A stretch of DNA of 7,215 nucleotides from DATMYQ01 sp035560935 (GTDB lineage Bacteria > Bacillota > Negativicutes > Sporomusales > Sporomusaceae): positions 1 to 7,215 of the forward strand of contig DATMYQ010000212.1 in the NCBI GenBank assembly GCA_035560935.1, written 5' to 3'. Position numbers and translations under genes: made by a program. Below the pieces are notes generated by a model. The model made no database searches. It was not told the DNA's origin and was given only the letters and a program-made list of their open reading frames with translations. Below are positions 1 through 6,286 of this stretch, piece by piece (the stretch's first letter is position 1; the number at the start of each line of letters is the position of its first letter).

Positions 1-25
1 ATCTTTTTCCGGCACTATATTCGAG

Positions 26-1264
26 TTACTTTTGCGGCAAATATTGGGTGAAGTTGCCCAGCACAAGCTCCGGCACGGCACTTTGCAGCTGCTGCAGAAA
101 GGCGCTCACTCCGCCGGCGGAGCCACCAGCCGGCATGGCGGCAACAAATTCATCGGGATCATAATTCAAATTTCGCAATTGTATCATGTCCACACCCGTC
201 TCACGAATCCATTCCAGCCAGGCTTCCTGCTCTTCCCTCCGGTCATTGAGACCGGGAAACAGCAGCATATTAATCGACACATGCACTTTTTTCTGCCGCG
301 CATAGCGAATGGAATCCCGTACCTGTTCCAGGGAATAATTACCACGATAATAGGCCTGATGCACGTCGGGCCGGGCACTGATCATACTGACCCTCATGCT
401 GTCTAGTCCGGCGTCGACAATTTCCCGAATGCCATCGGTATAACCGGCGTTAGTATTGATATTAATCTGCCCTCGCCGGGTCCGGGCGCGCACGTCCCGT
501 ATGGCCACAGTTACTGCTTTGGCCGCCAACGAAGGTTCTCCCTCACAGCCCTGTCCAAAACTGACGATGCCTTCCGGCGCCCTATCCAGATGATAGCAGG
601 CCACAGCGGCAATTTCCGCGGCGTTTGGTGCCACCGTAATCCGGCTCTGGGGCGCAGGGCAACATTCCGCCGGTTGCAGAGAAATGCAGCCCAGACAGTG
701 GGCATTACAGGTCGGCGACACGGGTATCCCCGCCTCCCAACGCTGATAAAACAAATTTTGGGCCGTACAGCAATGCCAGGTCAAAGAGCATCGGGCCAGC
801 TGTTCCACTATCGAGTTGCCAGGCAAATCTTTCTTGACCCGGGCCACCTTGCGCCGCAGGTCCGGCGTATTATACCGGTACGGATGCCATTTCTCGTTAT
901 CAGCTGTTTTTAACGCCGCCACGCATACCTGGTCCTTATACAGTGCCGCGGCAGTATAGCCGTATAAGGGAAGCAGCGGCGCCTCCGGCCGGCGCCGGTA
1001 GGCGGGCAGATGCGTGCGGGTATAGCCTACCGGCAGCATCGCGGCCACCGCCTGCGCTCCCGCCGGCAGCCGGGCGGCCTTTCCCGGAGCAATGCCTACA
1101 GGATCCCGGCCCGGCAGCAGCATCAGCTCCGCCCCTTCCGGCAGTGGAATTAAATCCACCGCCTGCAGCGGTGCCATTTCCGTCCCGGACCGCCCCAGCG
1201 CTTGCCAGCCGGGGGCATCGTAGATTTCACCCCGGGAATCCGCATACAACAGCGTTGCTGACAT
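26..1264 (-). CDS. Uncharacterised radical SAM protein, cysteine-rich
   Basis: This 412-residue protein has the radical SAM cluster motif CNAHCLGC (Cys186, Cys190, Cys193; CX3CX2C), expected to bind a [4Fe-4S] cluster and S-adenosylmethionine. SFGQGCEGEP (235-244) looks like the GGE-type SAM-binding segment, and INMLLFPGLND (331-341) resembles the late barrel strand of pyruvate formate-lyase-activase-like enzymes. Residues 1 to about 150 form a separate N-terminal region I cannot assign. Further cysteines lie before the cluster (159, 165, 166) and after it (201, 202, 223), plus Cys240 in the GGE-like segment; some could bind a second iron-sulfur cluster. The ATG lies 6 bases after pth, preceded by AAGGGG inside the pth tail, so the two are probably co-transcribed and may be translationally coupled. 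In B. subtilis this position, between pth and mfd, holds fin. The TAA is complete; the last 25 bases of the window show no terminator. Family membership is firm; substrate and reaction are unknown. Confidence 0.9.
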   Translation of the reverse strand: MSATLLYADSRGEIYDAPGWQALGRSGTEMAPLQAVDLIPLPEGAELMLLPGRDPVGIAPGKAARLPAGAQAVAAMLPVGYTRTHLPAYRRRPEAPLLPLYGYTAAALYKDQVCVAALKTADNEKWHPYRYNTPDLRRKVARVKKDLPGNSIVEQLARCSLTWHCCTAQNLFYQRWEAGIPVSPTCNAHCLGCISLQPAECCPAPQSRITVAPNAAEIAAVACYHLDRAPEGIVSFGQGCEGEPSLAAKAVTVAIRDVRARTRRGQININTNAGYTDGIREIVDAGLDSMRVSMISARPDVHQAYYRGNYSLEQVRDSIRYARQKKVHVSINMLLFPGLNDRREEQEAWLEWIRETGVDMIQLRNLNYDPDEFVAAMPAGGSAGGVSAFLQQLQSAVPELVLGNFTQYLPQK

Positions 1265-1270
1265 CCCGTC

Positions 1271-1849
1271 TCACCCCTTCTTTTTTTCCCCGGTGTTAAA
1301 TTGATTCATCGCTTTGACCAAACCCTGACGGACGATCATTTCCGCCGCTTCCGCCGCTTGATTGACCGCGTCTCGAACCAACGGCGCTTCCTCGGTATTA
1401 AAACGGCTCAGCACGTAATTGGCCGTCTCCCAGCCCGCCGGCGGTCGGCCAATACCAATGCGAACTCGCGAAAACTCATCCTTGCCCAAATGGACCAGTA
1501 GCGACTCAATGCCCCGATGGCCCCCGGAACCGCCTTTGGCCCGCAGCCGGAGCCTCCCCACCGCCAAGTCCAGATCGTCATAAATAACAATCACATCACT
1601 GACATCCACTTTGTAAAAGCGGAGTAATCCGTTAACGGCCACTCCGCTCAGGTTCATATACGTCTGGGGCTTCATCAGATATACGACTTCCGTCTCCAGC
1701 CGGCATTCCGTCACCCAGGCGTCAAATCGGTCCCGCCAGGCCGGAGCCTGCCAACGCTCCGCCAGTACGTCCGCAGCCATGAAGCCAACATTGTGACGGG
1801 TAGCGCTGTATTCTTGTCCGGGATTGCCCAGACCCACAATAATTTTCAT
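1271..1849 (-). CDS. pth: Peptidyl-tRNA hydrolase (Pth, SpoVC-type)
   Basis: Cytosolic esterase that cleaves peptidyl-tRNA dropped from stalled ribosomes and recycles the tRNA. The 192 residues match the usual length. The N-terminal GLGNPG (6-11) and TRHNVGF (17-23) carry the conserved Asn9 and catalytic His19; YMNLSG (64-69) carries Asn66, and YDDLDL (90-95) carries Asp91, the partner of the catalytic His. The glycine-rich loop GGSGGHRGIES (106-116) has Arg112 where E. coli and B. subtilis have Asn (E. coli Asn114). IGIGRP (131-136) and the C-terminal MNQFN are also typical. The ATG is preceded by two SD-like stretches (GGAGG and AGGAG) in a 36-base gap after the DUF456 gene. The radical SAM gene follows after 6 bases. 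In B. subtilis the orthologue spoVC lies downstream of prs and ctc, so the position is ancestral. Confidence 0.97.
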   Translation of the reverse strand: MKIIVGLGNPGQEYSATRHNVGFMAADVLAERWQAPAWRDRFDAWVTECRLETEVVYLMKPQTYMNLSGVAVNGLLRFYKVDVSDVIVIYDDLDLAVGRLRLRAKGGSGGHRGIESLLVHLGKDEFSRVRIGIGRPPAGWETANYVLSRFNTEEAPLVRDAVNQAAEAAEMIVRQGLVKAMNQFNTGEKKKG

Positions 1850-1884
1850 TTCTCCTGGTTCCTCCGGTCTTTGGTTTACGCTAT

Positions 1885-1914
1885 ATTATAGCTCATTAAA
1901 CCAGAGTCTGTATA
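1885..1914 (-). promoter_or_regulatory. Candidate sigma-A promoter for pth
   Basis: On the minus strand TATACA (1914-1909, four of six matches to TTGACA) is followed 18 bases later by a perfect TATAAT (1890-1885). Transcription would start near 1878, leaving a leader of about 28 bases to the pth ATG. The site overlaps the last codons and stop of the DUF456 gene. The -10 lies inside a short palindrome, GCTATA-A-TATAGC. The -35 is weak, and AT-rich stop regions produce chance TATAAT matches, so this is only a candidate. Confidence 0.35.
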
Positions 1915-2407
1915 CTACCATCAACACCATGCCGATACCTGCGGCCACCTTTACGACCATTCCCAACAGCTGCCCTTTGAACACGCCCCACGCCACCCGG
2001 CGCGCCCGCATCGCATCGCCGGTCAGTCCATATTCCACTCCATAACCGGCGAGTAATCCACCCAGCAACGCCCCCAATACCGTTCCCAGTAGCGGCATCA
2101 CACCGGTCCCCAAAACACCTCCGGCCACAGCAGCGATCATGGCCGCCACCGTGGTCAGCCATGATCCCTGTTCTTTTTTTGCGCCCCGGATCCCGGCAGC
2201 AAAATCTAAAAACTCGCCTCCCAGCCATATTCCGGCCAAGGTCCAGAGAAAAGGCTGCGTCAGGTGTGCAAATTCTTCCTGCCACCCCAAAATCAAAGCG
2301 GTTACTAAAATCAGCAAGTTTCCCGGCAAGCCGATAACAGTCAGGAACAGCCCCACCGTCAACACAGCCATTATGCCTGCCGGGAATAAGATACTGACAA
2401 CATCCAT
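1886..2407 (-). CDS. DUF456 family integral membrane protein
   Basis: A hydrophobic protein of 173 residues from the chosen start. It looks like the DUF456 (PF04306) family: an early membrane segment (about 5-26), the turn GLPGN (26-30), a further hydrophobic stretch (31-41), a mid-protein GAKK (75-78), and a long Gly/Ala-rich membrane region (about 85-122) with small-residue packing. A last membrane segment lies near 147-168. The function of the family is unknown to me. I chose the ATG at 2407 because GAGG (2420-2417) sits 9 bases upstream; an in-frame TTG at 2443 would add 12 residues (one partly polar stretch) without a good SD, and an ATG at 2413 lies directly against the SD. The gene starts just after the prs terminator and occupies the place of ctc in B. 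subtilis. No convincing promoter is visible in the 55 bases between terminator and start, so read-through from prs is possible. Confidence 0.85.
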   Translation of the reverse strand: MDVVSILFPAGIMAVLTVGLFLTVIGLPGNLLILVTALILGWQEEFAHLTQPFLWTLAGIWLGGEFLDFAAGIRGAKKEQGSWLTTVAAMIAAVAGGVLGTGVMPLLGTVLGALLGGLLAGYGVEYGLTGDAMRARRVAWGVFKGQLLGMVVKVAAGIGMVLMVVYRLWFNEL

Positions 2408-2462
2408 CCCCATCCGCCTCGCTTTTTCCGTCGTCACACACAATCAATCGGCTGCCGAACTG

Positions 2463-2506
2463 CAAAAGGCAGGGAAACATCCATTTTATGGATCCCCTGC
2501 CTTTTG
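2463..2506 (-). terminator. Intrinsic terminator after prs
   Basis: A perfect 12-base inverted repeat has arms CAAAAGGCAGGG (2463-2474) and CCCTGCCTTTTG (2495-2506). A second perfect repeat is nested inside: ATCCAT (2479-2484) and ATGGAT (2488-2493) around a three-base loop. On the minus strand the GC-rich stem ends in TTTT, as expected of a Rho-independent terminator for prs. The A-tract on the other side makes it symmetric, so it could also stop transcription arriving from the left. It separates the glmU-prs unit from DUF456-pth. Confidence 0.85.
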
Positions 2507-2551
2507 TCTCACGGAAGAGATCCGGATTTTCCGGACGCTCATAAACAGTTC

Positions 2552-3505
2552 TTAGTTATCAAACAACTTGCTTACCGACAGTTCGCCAAAAATACGGATA
2601 ATGGCCTCACCCATCAGCGGTGCCACCGACAGGACCTTAATCTTTTCGTGCTGTTTTTCCACCGGTACGGGAATGGTATTGGTCACCACCAATTCTTTAA
2701 TATTGGATTTGGCGATGCGCTCCACAGCCGGAGCGCTGAGCACAGCGTGCGTACAGCAGGCGTAAACCTCTCTTGCGCCCATGTTAGCCAGCGCCTTCGC
2801 GCCTTCAGTCAGCGAACCCGCCGTATCAACAATATCATCGACAATGACCGCCGTTTTACCTTCCACGCTGCCGATCAGATTCATGACCTCGGCAACGCCG
2901 GGCGCCGGGCGTCGTTTTTCAATAATGGCAATAGGCGCTCCCAGACGGTCAGCCAGTTGCCGGGCCCGGGTCACACCTCCCAGATCCGGCGATACGACAA
3001 TAATATCATCCATTTTTTTCGCCGTCAGATAGTCCGCCAACAAAGGAACCCCCGGCAGATTATCCACCGGAATGTCAAAAAAGCCCTGAATCTGGCCGGC
3101 ATGAAGATCCATGGTGACCACCCGGGTGGCGCCGGCAGTCGTCAGAAGATTGGCCATCAGTTTGGCCGAAATAGGCTCCCGCCCCCGGGTTTTCCGATCC
3201 TGACGGGCGTAGCCGTAGTAAGGAATTACCGTGGTAATATTGCGGGCAGAAGCGCGTTTCACCGCATCCACCATGATCAGCAATTCCATAATGCTGTCGT
3301 TAACCGGCGCACAGGTAGGCTGAACGATAAATACGTCCGTACCGCGAACACTTTCATCAATCATCACCTGCGTCTCTCCGTTGTTAAAACGGCCTACAAA
3401 CGCTTCACCCACATGCAACCCCAAATACGTGGCAATTTCCTTCGCCAGTTCCGGATTGGAATTCCCGGTAAAAATCCGCAATCGCTTATTACTCTCTTCT
3501 AACAT
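2552..3505 (-). CDS. prs: Ribose-phosphate pyrophosphokinase (PRPP synthetase)
   Basis: Makes 5-phosphoribosyl-1-pyrophosphate from ribose 5-phosphate and ATP, the precursor for purine, pyrimidine, NAD, histidine and tryptophan synthesis. The 317 residues match class I enzymes. Visible motifs are FNNGET (40-45), the flexible catalytic loop YYGYARQDRK (96-105), the metal/ribose-5-phosphate signature DLHAGQIQGFF (133-143), KRRP (197-200) and the PRPP loop VDDIVDTAGS (222-231). The ATG at 3505 has GGGAGGT 10 bases upstream. The gene follows glmU after 67 bases with no convincing promoter or terminator between, so glmU and prs are probably one transcript, as in B. subtilis. It ends at a strong terminator. 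Its product is the ligand sensed by PurR, encoded three genes upstream. ADP/GDP feedback is known in the class but not readable here. Confidence 0.98.
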   Translation of the reverse strand: MLEESNKRLRIFTGNSNPELAKEIATYLGLHVGEAFVGRFNNGETQVMIDESVRGTDVFIVQPTCAPVNDSIMELLIMVDAVKRASARNITTVIPYYGYARQDRKTRGREPISAKLMANLLTTAGATRVVTMDLHAGQIQGFFDIPVDNLPGVPLLADYLTAKKMDDIIVVSPDLGGVTRARQLADRLGAPIAIIEKRRPAPGVAEVMNLIGSVEGKTAVIVDDIVDTAGSLTEGAKALANMGAREVYACCTHAVLSAPAVERIAKSNIKELVVTNTIPVPVEKQHEKIKVLSVAPLMGEAIIRIFGELSVSKLFDN

Positions 3506-3572
3506 GAATCCTATTACCTCCCATTACTCTATCAAAATCGCTGTTGGTTTTATGTCACCGGTTTCATCCGGT

Positions 3573-4949
3573 TTATTGCCGTTTTTTCTTCGCCCAGCCG
3601 TCAATATTGCTTTGGCGGGCCCGGCCCACACCCAGTGCATCCGCCGGCACATCCTTGGTAATGGTGGAGCCGGCGGCCACATACGCCCCTTCGCCCACAG
3701 TCACCGGCGCCACCAAGTTGCTATTGCAGCCGACAAAGGCCTGATCCCCAATAACGGTCCGAAATTTTTCCCGGCCATCATAATTCACGGTAATGGTACC
3801 GCAGCCAATATTGACTCCGGCCCCCATGTCCGTGTCGCCAATATAGCTTAAATGCGGCAATTTACTTTTTTCACCGACTTTAGAGTTTTTCACTTCGACA
3901 AAATTACCGACTTTGACGCCGTCGGACAACTGCGTGTCGGGACGCAAATGCGCGTACGGCCCTACGGTTACCTGGTTACCCAACCGGCATTCATGGGCGT
4001 AGCTGAAATGAATGACCGTGCCATCCCCCACCTGACAATTCTGCAACCGGGTATTAGGACCAATCTCGCAATGTGCGCCAATCTGTGTCGAGCCTTCCAG
4101 CCAGGTAAACGGATAGATTACCGTATCCGGTCCAATCGTAACCGAAGCGTCAACATAGGTAGTGTCAGGATCCATCAATGTGACACCGGCGTCCATTAAC
4201 GCATCCAACTTGCGGCGACGAAGAATTTTTTCCGCTTCCGCCAGTTGAGCCCGGGAATTAACGCCCATCGTCTCCCGGGGATCACCGGCAACCAACGCGC
4301 CGACAACGCCCCCCTGATTTACCAGTATTCCAATCACATCCGTCAGATAATATTCGCCCTGTTGATTGTCACAGGTCAGACCATCCAGCGCCGCCAGCAG
4401 CGCCTGACGTTCGAAGCAATAAATGCCGGTATTGATTTCATTGACTGCCAGCTCCGCCGGATTGGCATCCTTTTGTTCCACGATCCGCAATACCTGGCCG
4501 TCATCGTTCCGGATCACCCGGCCATAACCCGTTGGATCCTTCATCCGGGCGGTCAATACAGTGCCCAGTGCCCCACAGCGGTTATGTTCCGCGACCAGCG
4601 TCCGCAGCAACCGCCCCGTCAAAAGCGGGGTATCACCGCAGAGAACCAGCACCGGTCCCTGACCGGCAGCCAGCTGCGTCCTTGCCTGCTGCACGGCATG
4701 GCCGGTTCCCAACTGTTCCGTCTGAACCACAAATTCGAAAGGCGTTTCCTGTCCGGCCATCGCCGCCTCGACCTGATCCGCACCAAAGCCGACAACAACC
4801 ACACATTGTTTCGCGCCGCCAAACACAGCCGCTTCCGCCACGTGCTGCAGCATCGGCTGGCCGCCCACCCGATGCAAAACCTTGGGTAGCGCCGACTTCA
4901 TCCGAGTGCCTTTACCGGCAGCCAGAATGATTGCTAATACGTCTGCCAT
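3573..4949 (-). CDS. glmU: Bifunctional GlmU: GlcN-1-P acetyltransferase / GlcNAc-1-P uridylyltransferase
   Basis: Catalyses the last two steps to UDP-GlcNAc, the precursor of peptidoglycan and other wall polymers, in the cytosol. The 458 residues match the family. The N-terminal pyrophosphorylase domain (1 to about 230) has LAAGKGTRMKS (9-19), QLGTGHA (79-85), CGDTPLL (104-110) and NEINTGIY (170-177). A linker leads to the left-handed beta-helix acetyltransferase domain (about 255-440) with repeated hexapeptides and the catalytic His366 in LPHLSYIGD; the acetyl-CoA region NYDG (389-392) follows. The basic tail WAKKKRQ is usual in Firmicutes. The ATG at 4949 has a strong SD (AGGTGGGG) 5 bases upstream. 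A 116-base gap with a sigma-H-like promoter and a leader hairpin separates it from ilvA. B. subtilis has spoVG directly upstream; here it is absent. Downstream lies prs. Confidence 0.98.
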   Translation of the reverse strand: MADVLAIILAAGKGTRMKSALPKVLHRVGGQPMLQHVAEAAVFGGAKQCVVVVGFGADQVEAAMAGQETPFEFVVQTEQLGTGHAVQQARTQLAAGQGPVLVLCGDTPLLTGRLLRTLVAEHNRCGALGTVLTARMKDPTGYGRVIRNDDGQVLRIVEQKDANPAELAVNEINTGIYCFERQALLAALDGLTCDNQQGEYYLTDVIGILVNQGGVVGALVAGDPRETMGVNSRAQLAEAEKILRRRKLDALMDAGVTLMDPDTTYVDASVTIGPDTVIYPFTWLEGSTQIGAHCEIGPNTRLQNCQVGDGTVIHFSYAHECRLGNQVTVGPYAHLRPDTQLSDGVKVGNFVEVKNSKVGEKSKLPHLSYIGDTDMGAGVNIGCGTITVNYDGREKFRTVIGDQAFVGCNSNLVAPVTVGEGAYVAAGSTITKDVPADALGVGRARQSNIDGWAKKKRQ

Positions 4950-4954
4950 GCATT

Positions 4955-4989
4955 CCCCACCTGTCTTTTCCGGAACATCTTCCGAAAAG
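4955..4989 (-). promoter_or_regulatory. glmU leader hairpin abutting the Shine-Dalgarno
   Basis: Arms CTTTTCCGGAA (4965-4975) and TTCCGAAAAG (4980-4989) pair over 10 base pairs with one bulged base and a four-base loop. In the minus-strand transcript the hairpin ends two bases before the SD AGGTGGGG (4962-4955). No U-tract follows, so it is not an intrinsic terminator for ilvA. It could stabilise the 5' end of the mRNA, influence ribosome loading, or be a binding site. The pairing is seen directly; any function is inferred. Confidence 0.5.
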
Positions 4990-5032
4990 TTTCATCTCAT
5001 TTCACCGCATGCATTGTTATATCCGTAACGTA

Positions 5033-5061
5033 GTTTCGACATTTAGGCCGCAATTCCTGCC
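5033..5061 (-). promoter_or_regulatory. Sigma-H-type promoter upstream of glmU
   Basis: Reading the minus strand from 5061, GGCAGGAATT contains the -35 AGGAATT (5058-5052), and GTCGAAAC (5040-5033) supplies the -10. The distance from the A of AGGA to the G of GAA is 21 bases, the same as in the B. subtilis spoVG sigma-H promoter as I remember it (AGGATTT ... GGAAT). The -10 has GAAA instead of the preferred GAAT. Transcription would start near 5027, giving a leader of roughly 75 bases to glmU. The -10 also contains TGTCGAA (5041-5035), a match to the Spo0A box core. A closely similar element lies upstream of purR. Confidence 0.62.
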
Positions 5062-5065
5062 AAAA

Positions 5066-6286
5066 CTACAGAATCTCCACCATATATCCTTCTTGCCGCA
5101 ACACCGCCAGAATCTGACTGGTATGTTCACTGTCTTTGGTTTCCAGACTGATTTCCACCGCGGCCTGTCCCAGCGGCACACGCCGCTCTGCCCGGTCATG
5201 CACAACATTTACGACATTCGCCTGCAGACGGGCCACCACACCCAGCAAGCGCTGCAACGCGCCGGGCCGATCCACCACCTGGGTATACAGGCGAACGTGC
5301 CGGCCAGCTTTGACAAGTCCCCGTTCAATAATCCGGGAAATAAAATTCACATCCGCGTTACCGCCGGAAATAACACTGACAACTTTGCCGTTCTTACCGG
5401 AAAAAGGTATTTTGCCGCTTAAAATTGCCGCCAGACTGATGGCGCCAGCCCCCTCCACCAATAACTTGGCCCGTTCCAGCAGCATTAACATGCCATTGGC
5501 AATGGCTTCGTCGTCCACCACCACAATGTCGTCCACATAACGTTCAACCAGGGAAAAGGTCTGTTCTCCGGGAGCCTTCACCGCAATGCCGTCGGCAATG
5601 GTCGTCGCTTCCGCAGTGGTCTTGCGGGTATGCGCCCGTTTGGACATATACATGGCCGGCGCACCTTCCGCCTGTACCCCATACACCTTCACATGCGGTG
5701 CTGTTTCTTTCACGGCGGTGGCAATTCCGGCGATCAGACCGCCACCGCCAATCGGAGCCACAATAGCCGACACGTCTTCCAGATCCTCCAGGATCTCTAA
5801 ACCGATCGTGCCCTGTCCGGCCATCACAGCCAAATCATCAAACGCGTGCACAAAAGTTTGCCCTTTTTCCTGCTGTATTTCCAAAGCTTTGGCGTACGCC
5901 TCGTCATACACTCCACCCGCCAGCACCACTTCTGCCCCATAACCCCGGGTGGCCATCACTTTAGCCAGCGGAGCCGCTTCCGGCATCACTATGGTCGAAG
6001 GAATTCCGGCCCGGCGGGCACCATAGGCCACTCCTTGCGCGTGATTGCCGGCCGAGGCCGCAATCACACCGCGGGCTCGCTCTTCCGGCGATAAGCAATG
6101 AATTTTATTATAGGCGCCACGGATCTTAAACGAACCCGTTTTTTGCAGATTCTCCAGTTTTAAAAACACTTCACAGCCAGCAATTGCACTGAAAGTGCTG
6201 CTTTTATCCAGCGGCGTGGCGTGAACCACGTCCTGCAACGCCGCCCGAGCCAGTTCTACGTCTTTCAGCGTCAAAGTTCGCGTCAT
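5066..6286 (-). CDS. ilvA: Threonine ammonia-lyase, PLP-dependent, with C-terminal ACT domain
   Basis: Deaminates threonine (and usually serine) to 2-oxobutyrate (or pyruvate) through a reactive enamine/imine; 2-oxobutyrate feeds isoleucine synthesis or catabolism. The 406 residues show a fold-type II PLP domain (about 1-320) with the Schiff-base lysine Lys54 in GSFKIRGA, SAGNHAQG (78-85), and the phosphate-binding loop GGGGL (180-184). A single ACT domain (about 331-406) begins with VRLYTQVVDRPGAL and is expected to bind an amino acid effector. This is the single-ACT form, shorter than E. coli IlvA (two ACT-like domains) and longer than TdcB (none), so biosynthetic or catabolic use cannot be told from sequence. 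The ATG overlaps the purR stop as ATGA, with AAGGGG upstream, indicating translational coupling. No other branched-chain amino acid gene is present. In B. subtilis this slot holds yabJ (RidA). Confidence 0.93.
   Translation of the reverse strand: MTRTLTLKDVELARAALQDVVHATPLDKSSTFSAIAGCEVFLKLENLQKTGSFKIRGAYNKIHCLSPEERARGVIAASAGNHAQGVAYGARRAGIPSTIVMPEAAPLAKVMATRGYGAEVVLAGGVYDEAYAKALEIQQEKGQTFVHAFDDLAVMAGQGTIGLEILEDLEDVSAIVAPIGGGGLIAGIATAVKETAPHVKVYGVQAEGAPAMYMSKRAHTRKTTAEATTIADGIAVKAPGEQTFSLVERYVDDIVVVDDEAIANGMLMLLERAKLLVEGAGAISLAAILSGKIPFSGKNGKVVSVISGGNADVNFISRIIERGLVKAGRHVRLYTQVVDRPGALQRLLGVVARLQANVVNVVHDRAERRVPLGQAAVEISLETKDSEHTSQILAVLRQEGYMVEIL

Noticed and set aside
1..25. CGAATATA near the left edge as a possible sigma-H -10
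   Set aside because: No AGGA-type -35 at the required distance upstream; the sequence there is radical SAM coding sequence.
1896..2480. Second minus-strand frame of 194 codons overlapping DUF456
   Set aside because: The other frame gives a coherent membrane protein of the DUF456 type; this one is Arg/Cys-rich with no family resemblance and begins inside the terminator.
2521..2535. Paired TCCGGA hexamers after prs
   Set aside because: Each is itself a six-base palindrome around a three-base spacer; short and overshadowed by the strong terminator 15 bases further on.
2504..3502. Long open frame on the plus strand opposite prs (332 codons)
   Set aside because: Exactly antisense to a clearly real prs; the translation is low-complexity, rich in His, Arg and Asn, with no recognisable domain.
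3557..3572. Small inverted repeat ACCGG/CCGGT right after the glmU stop
   Set aside because: Only five base pairs with a six-base loop and no T-tract on the minus strand; not enough to call a terminator.
3506..3572. Possible sigma-A promoter for prs (GTGACA as -35)
   Set aside because: The -35 is good but no acceptable -10 occurs at 16-19 bases; co-transcription with glmU is simpler.
4245..4889. Plus-strand open frame of 214 codons opposite glmU
   Set aside because: Shadow of the GlmU frame in a GC-rich gene; no domain, no SD, no promoter.
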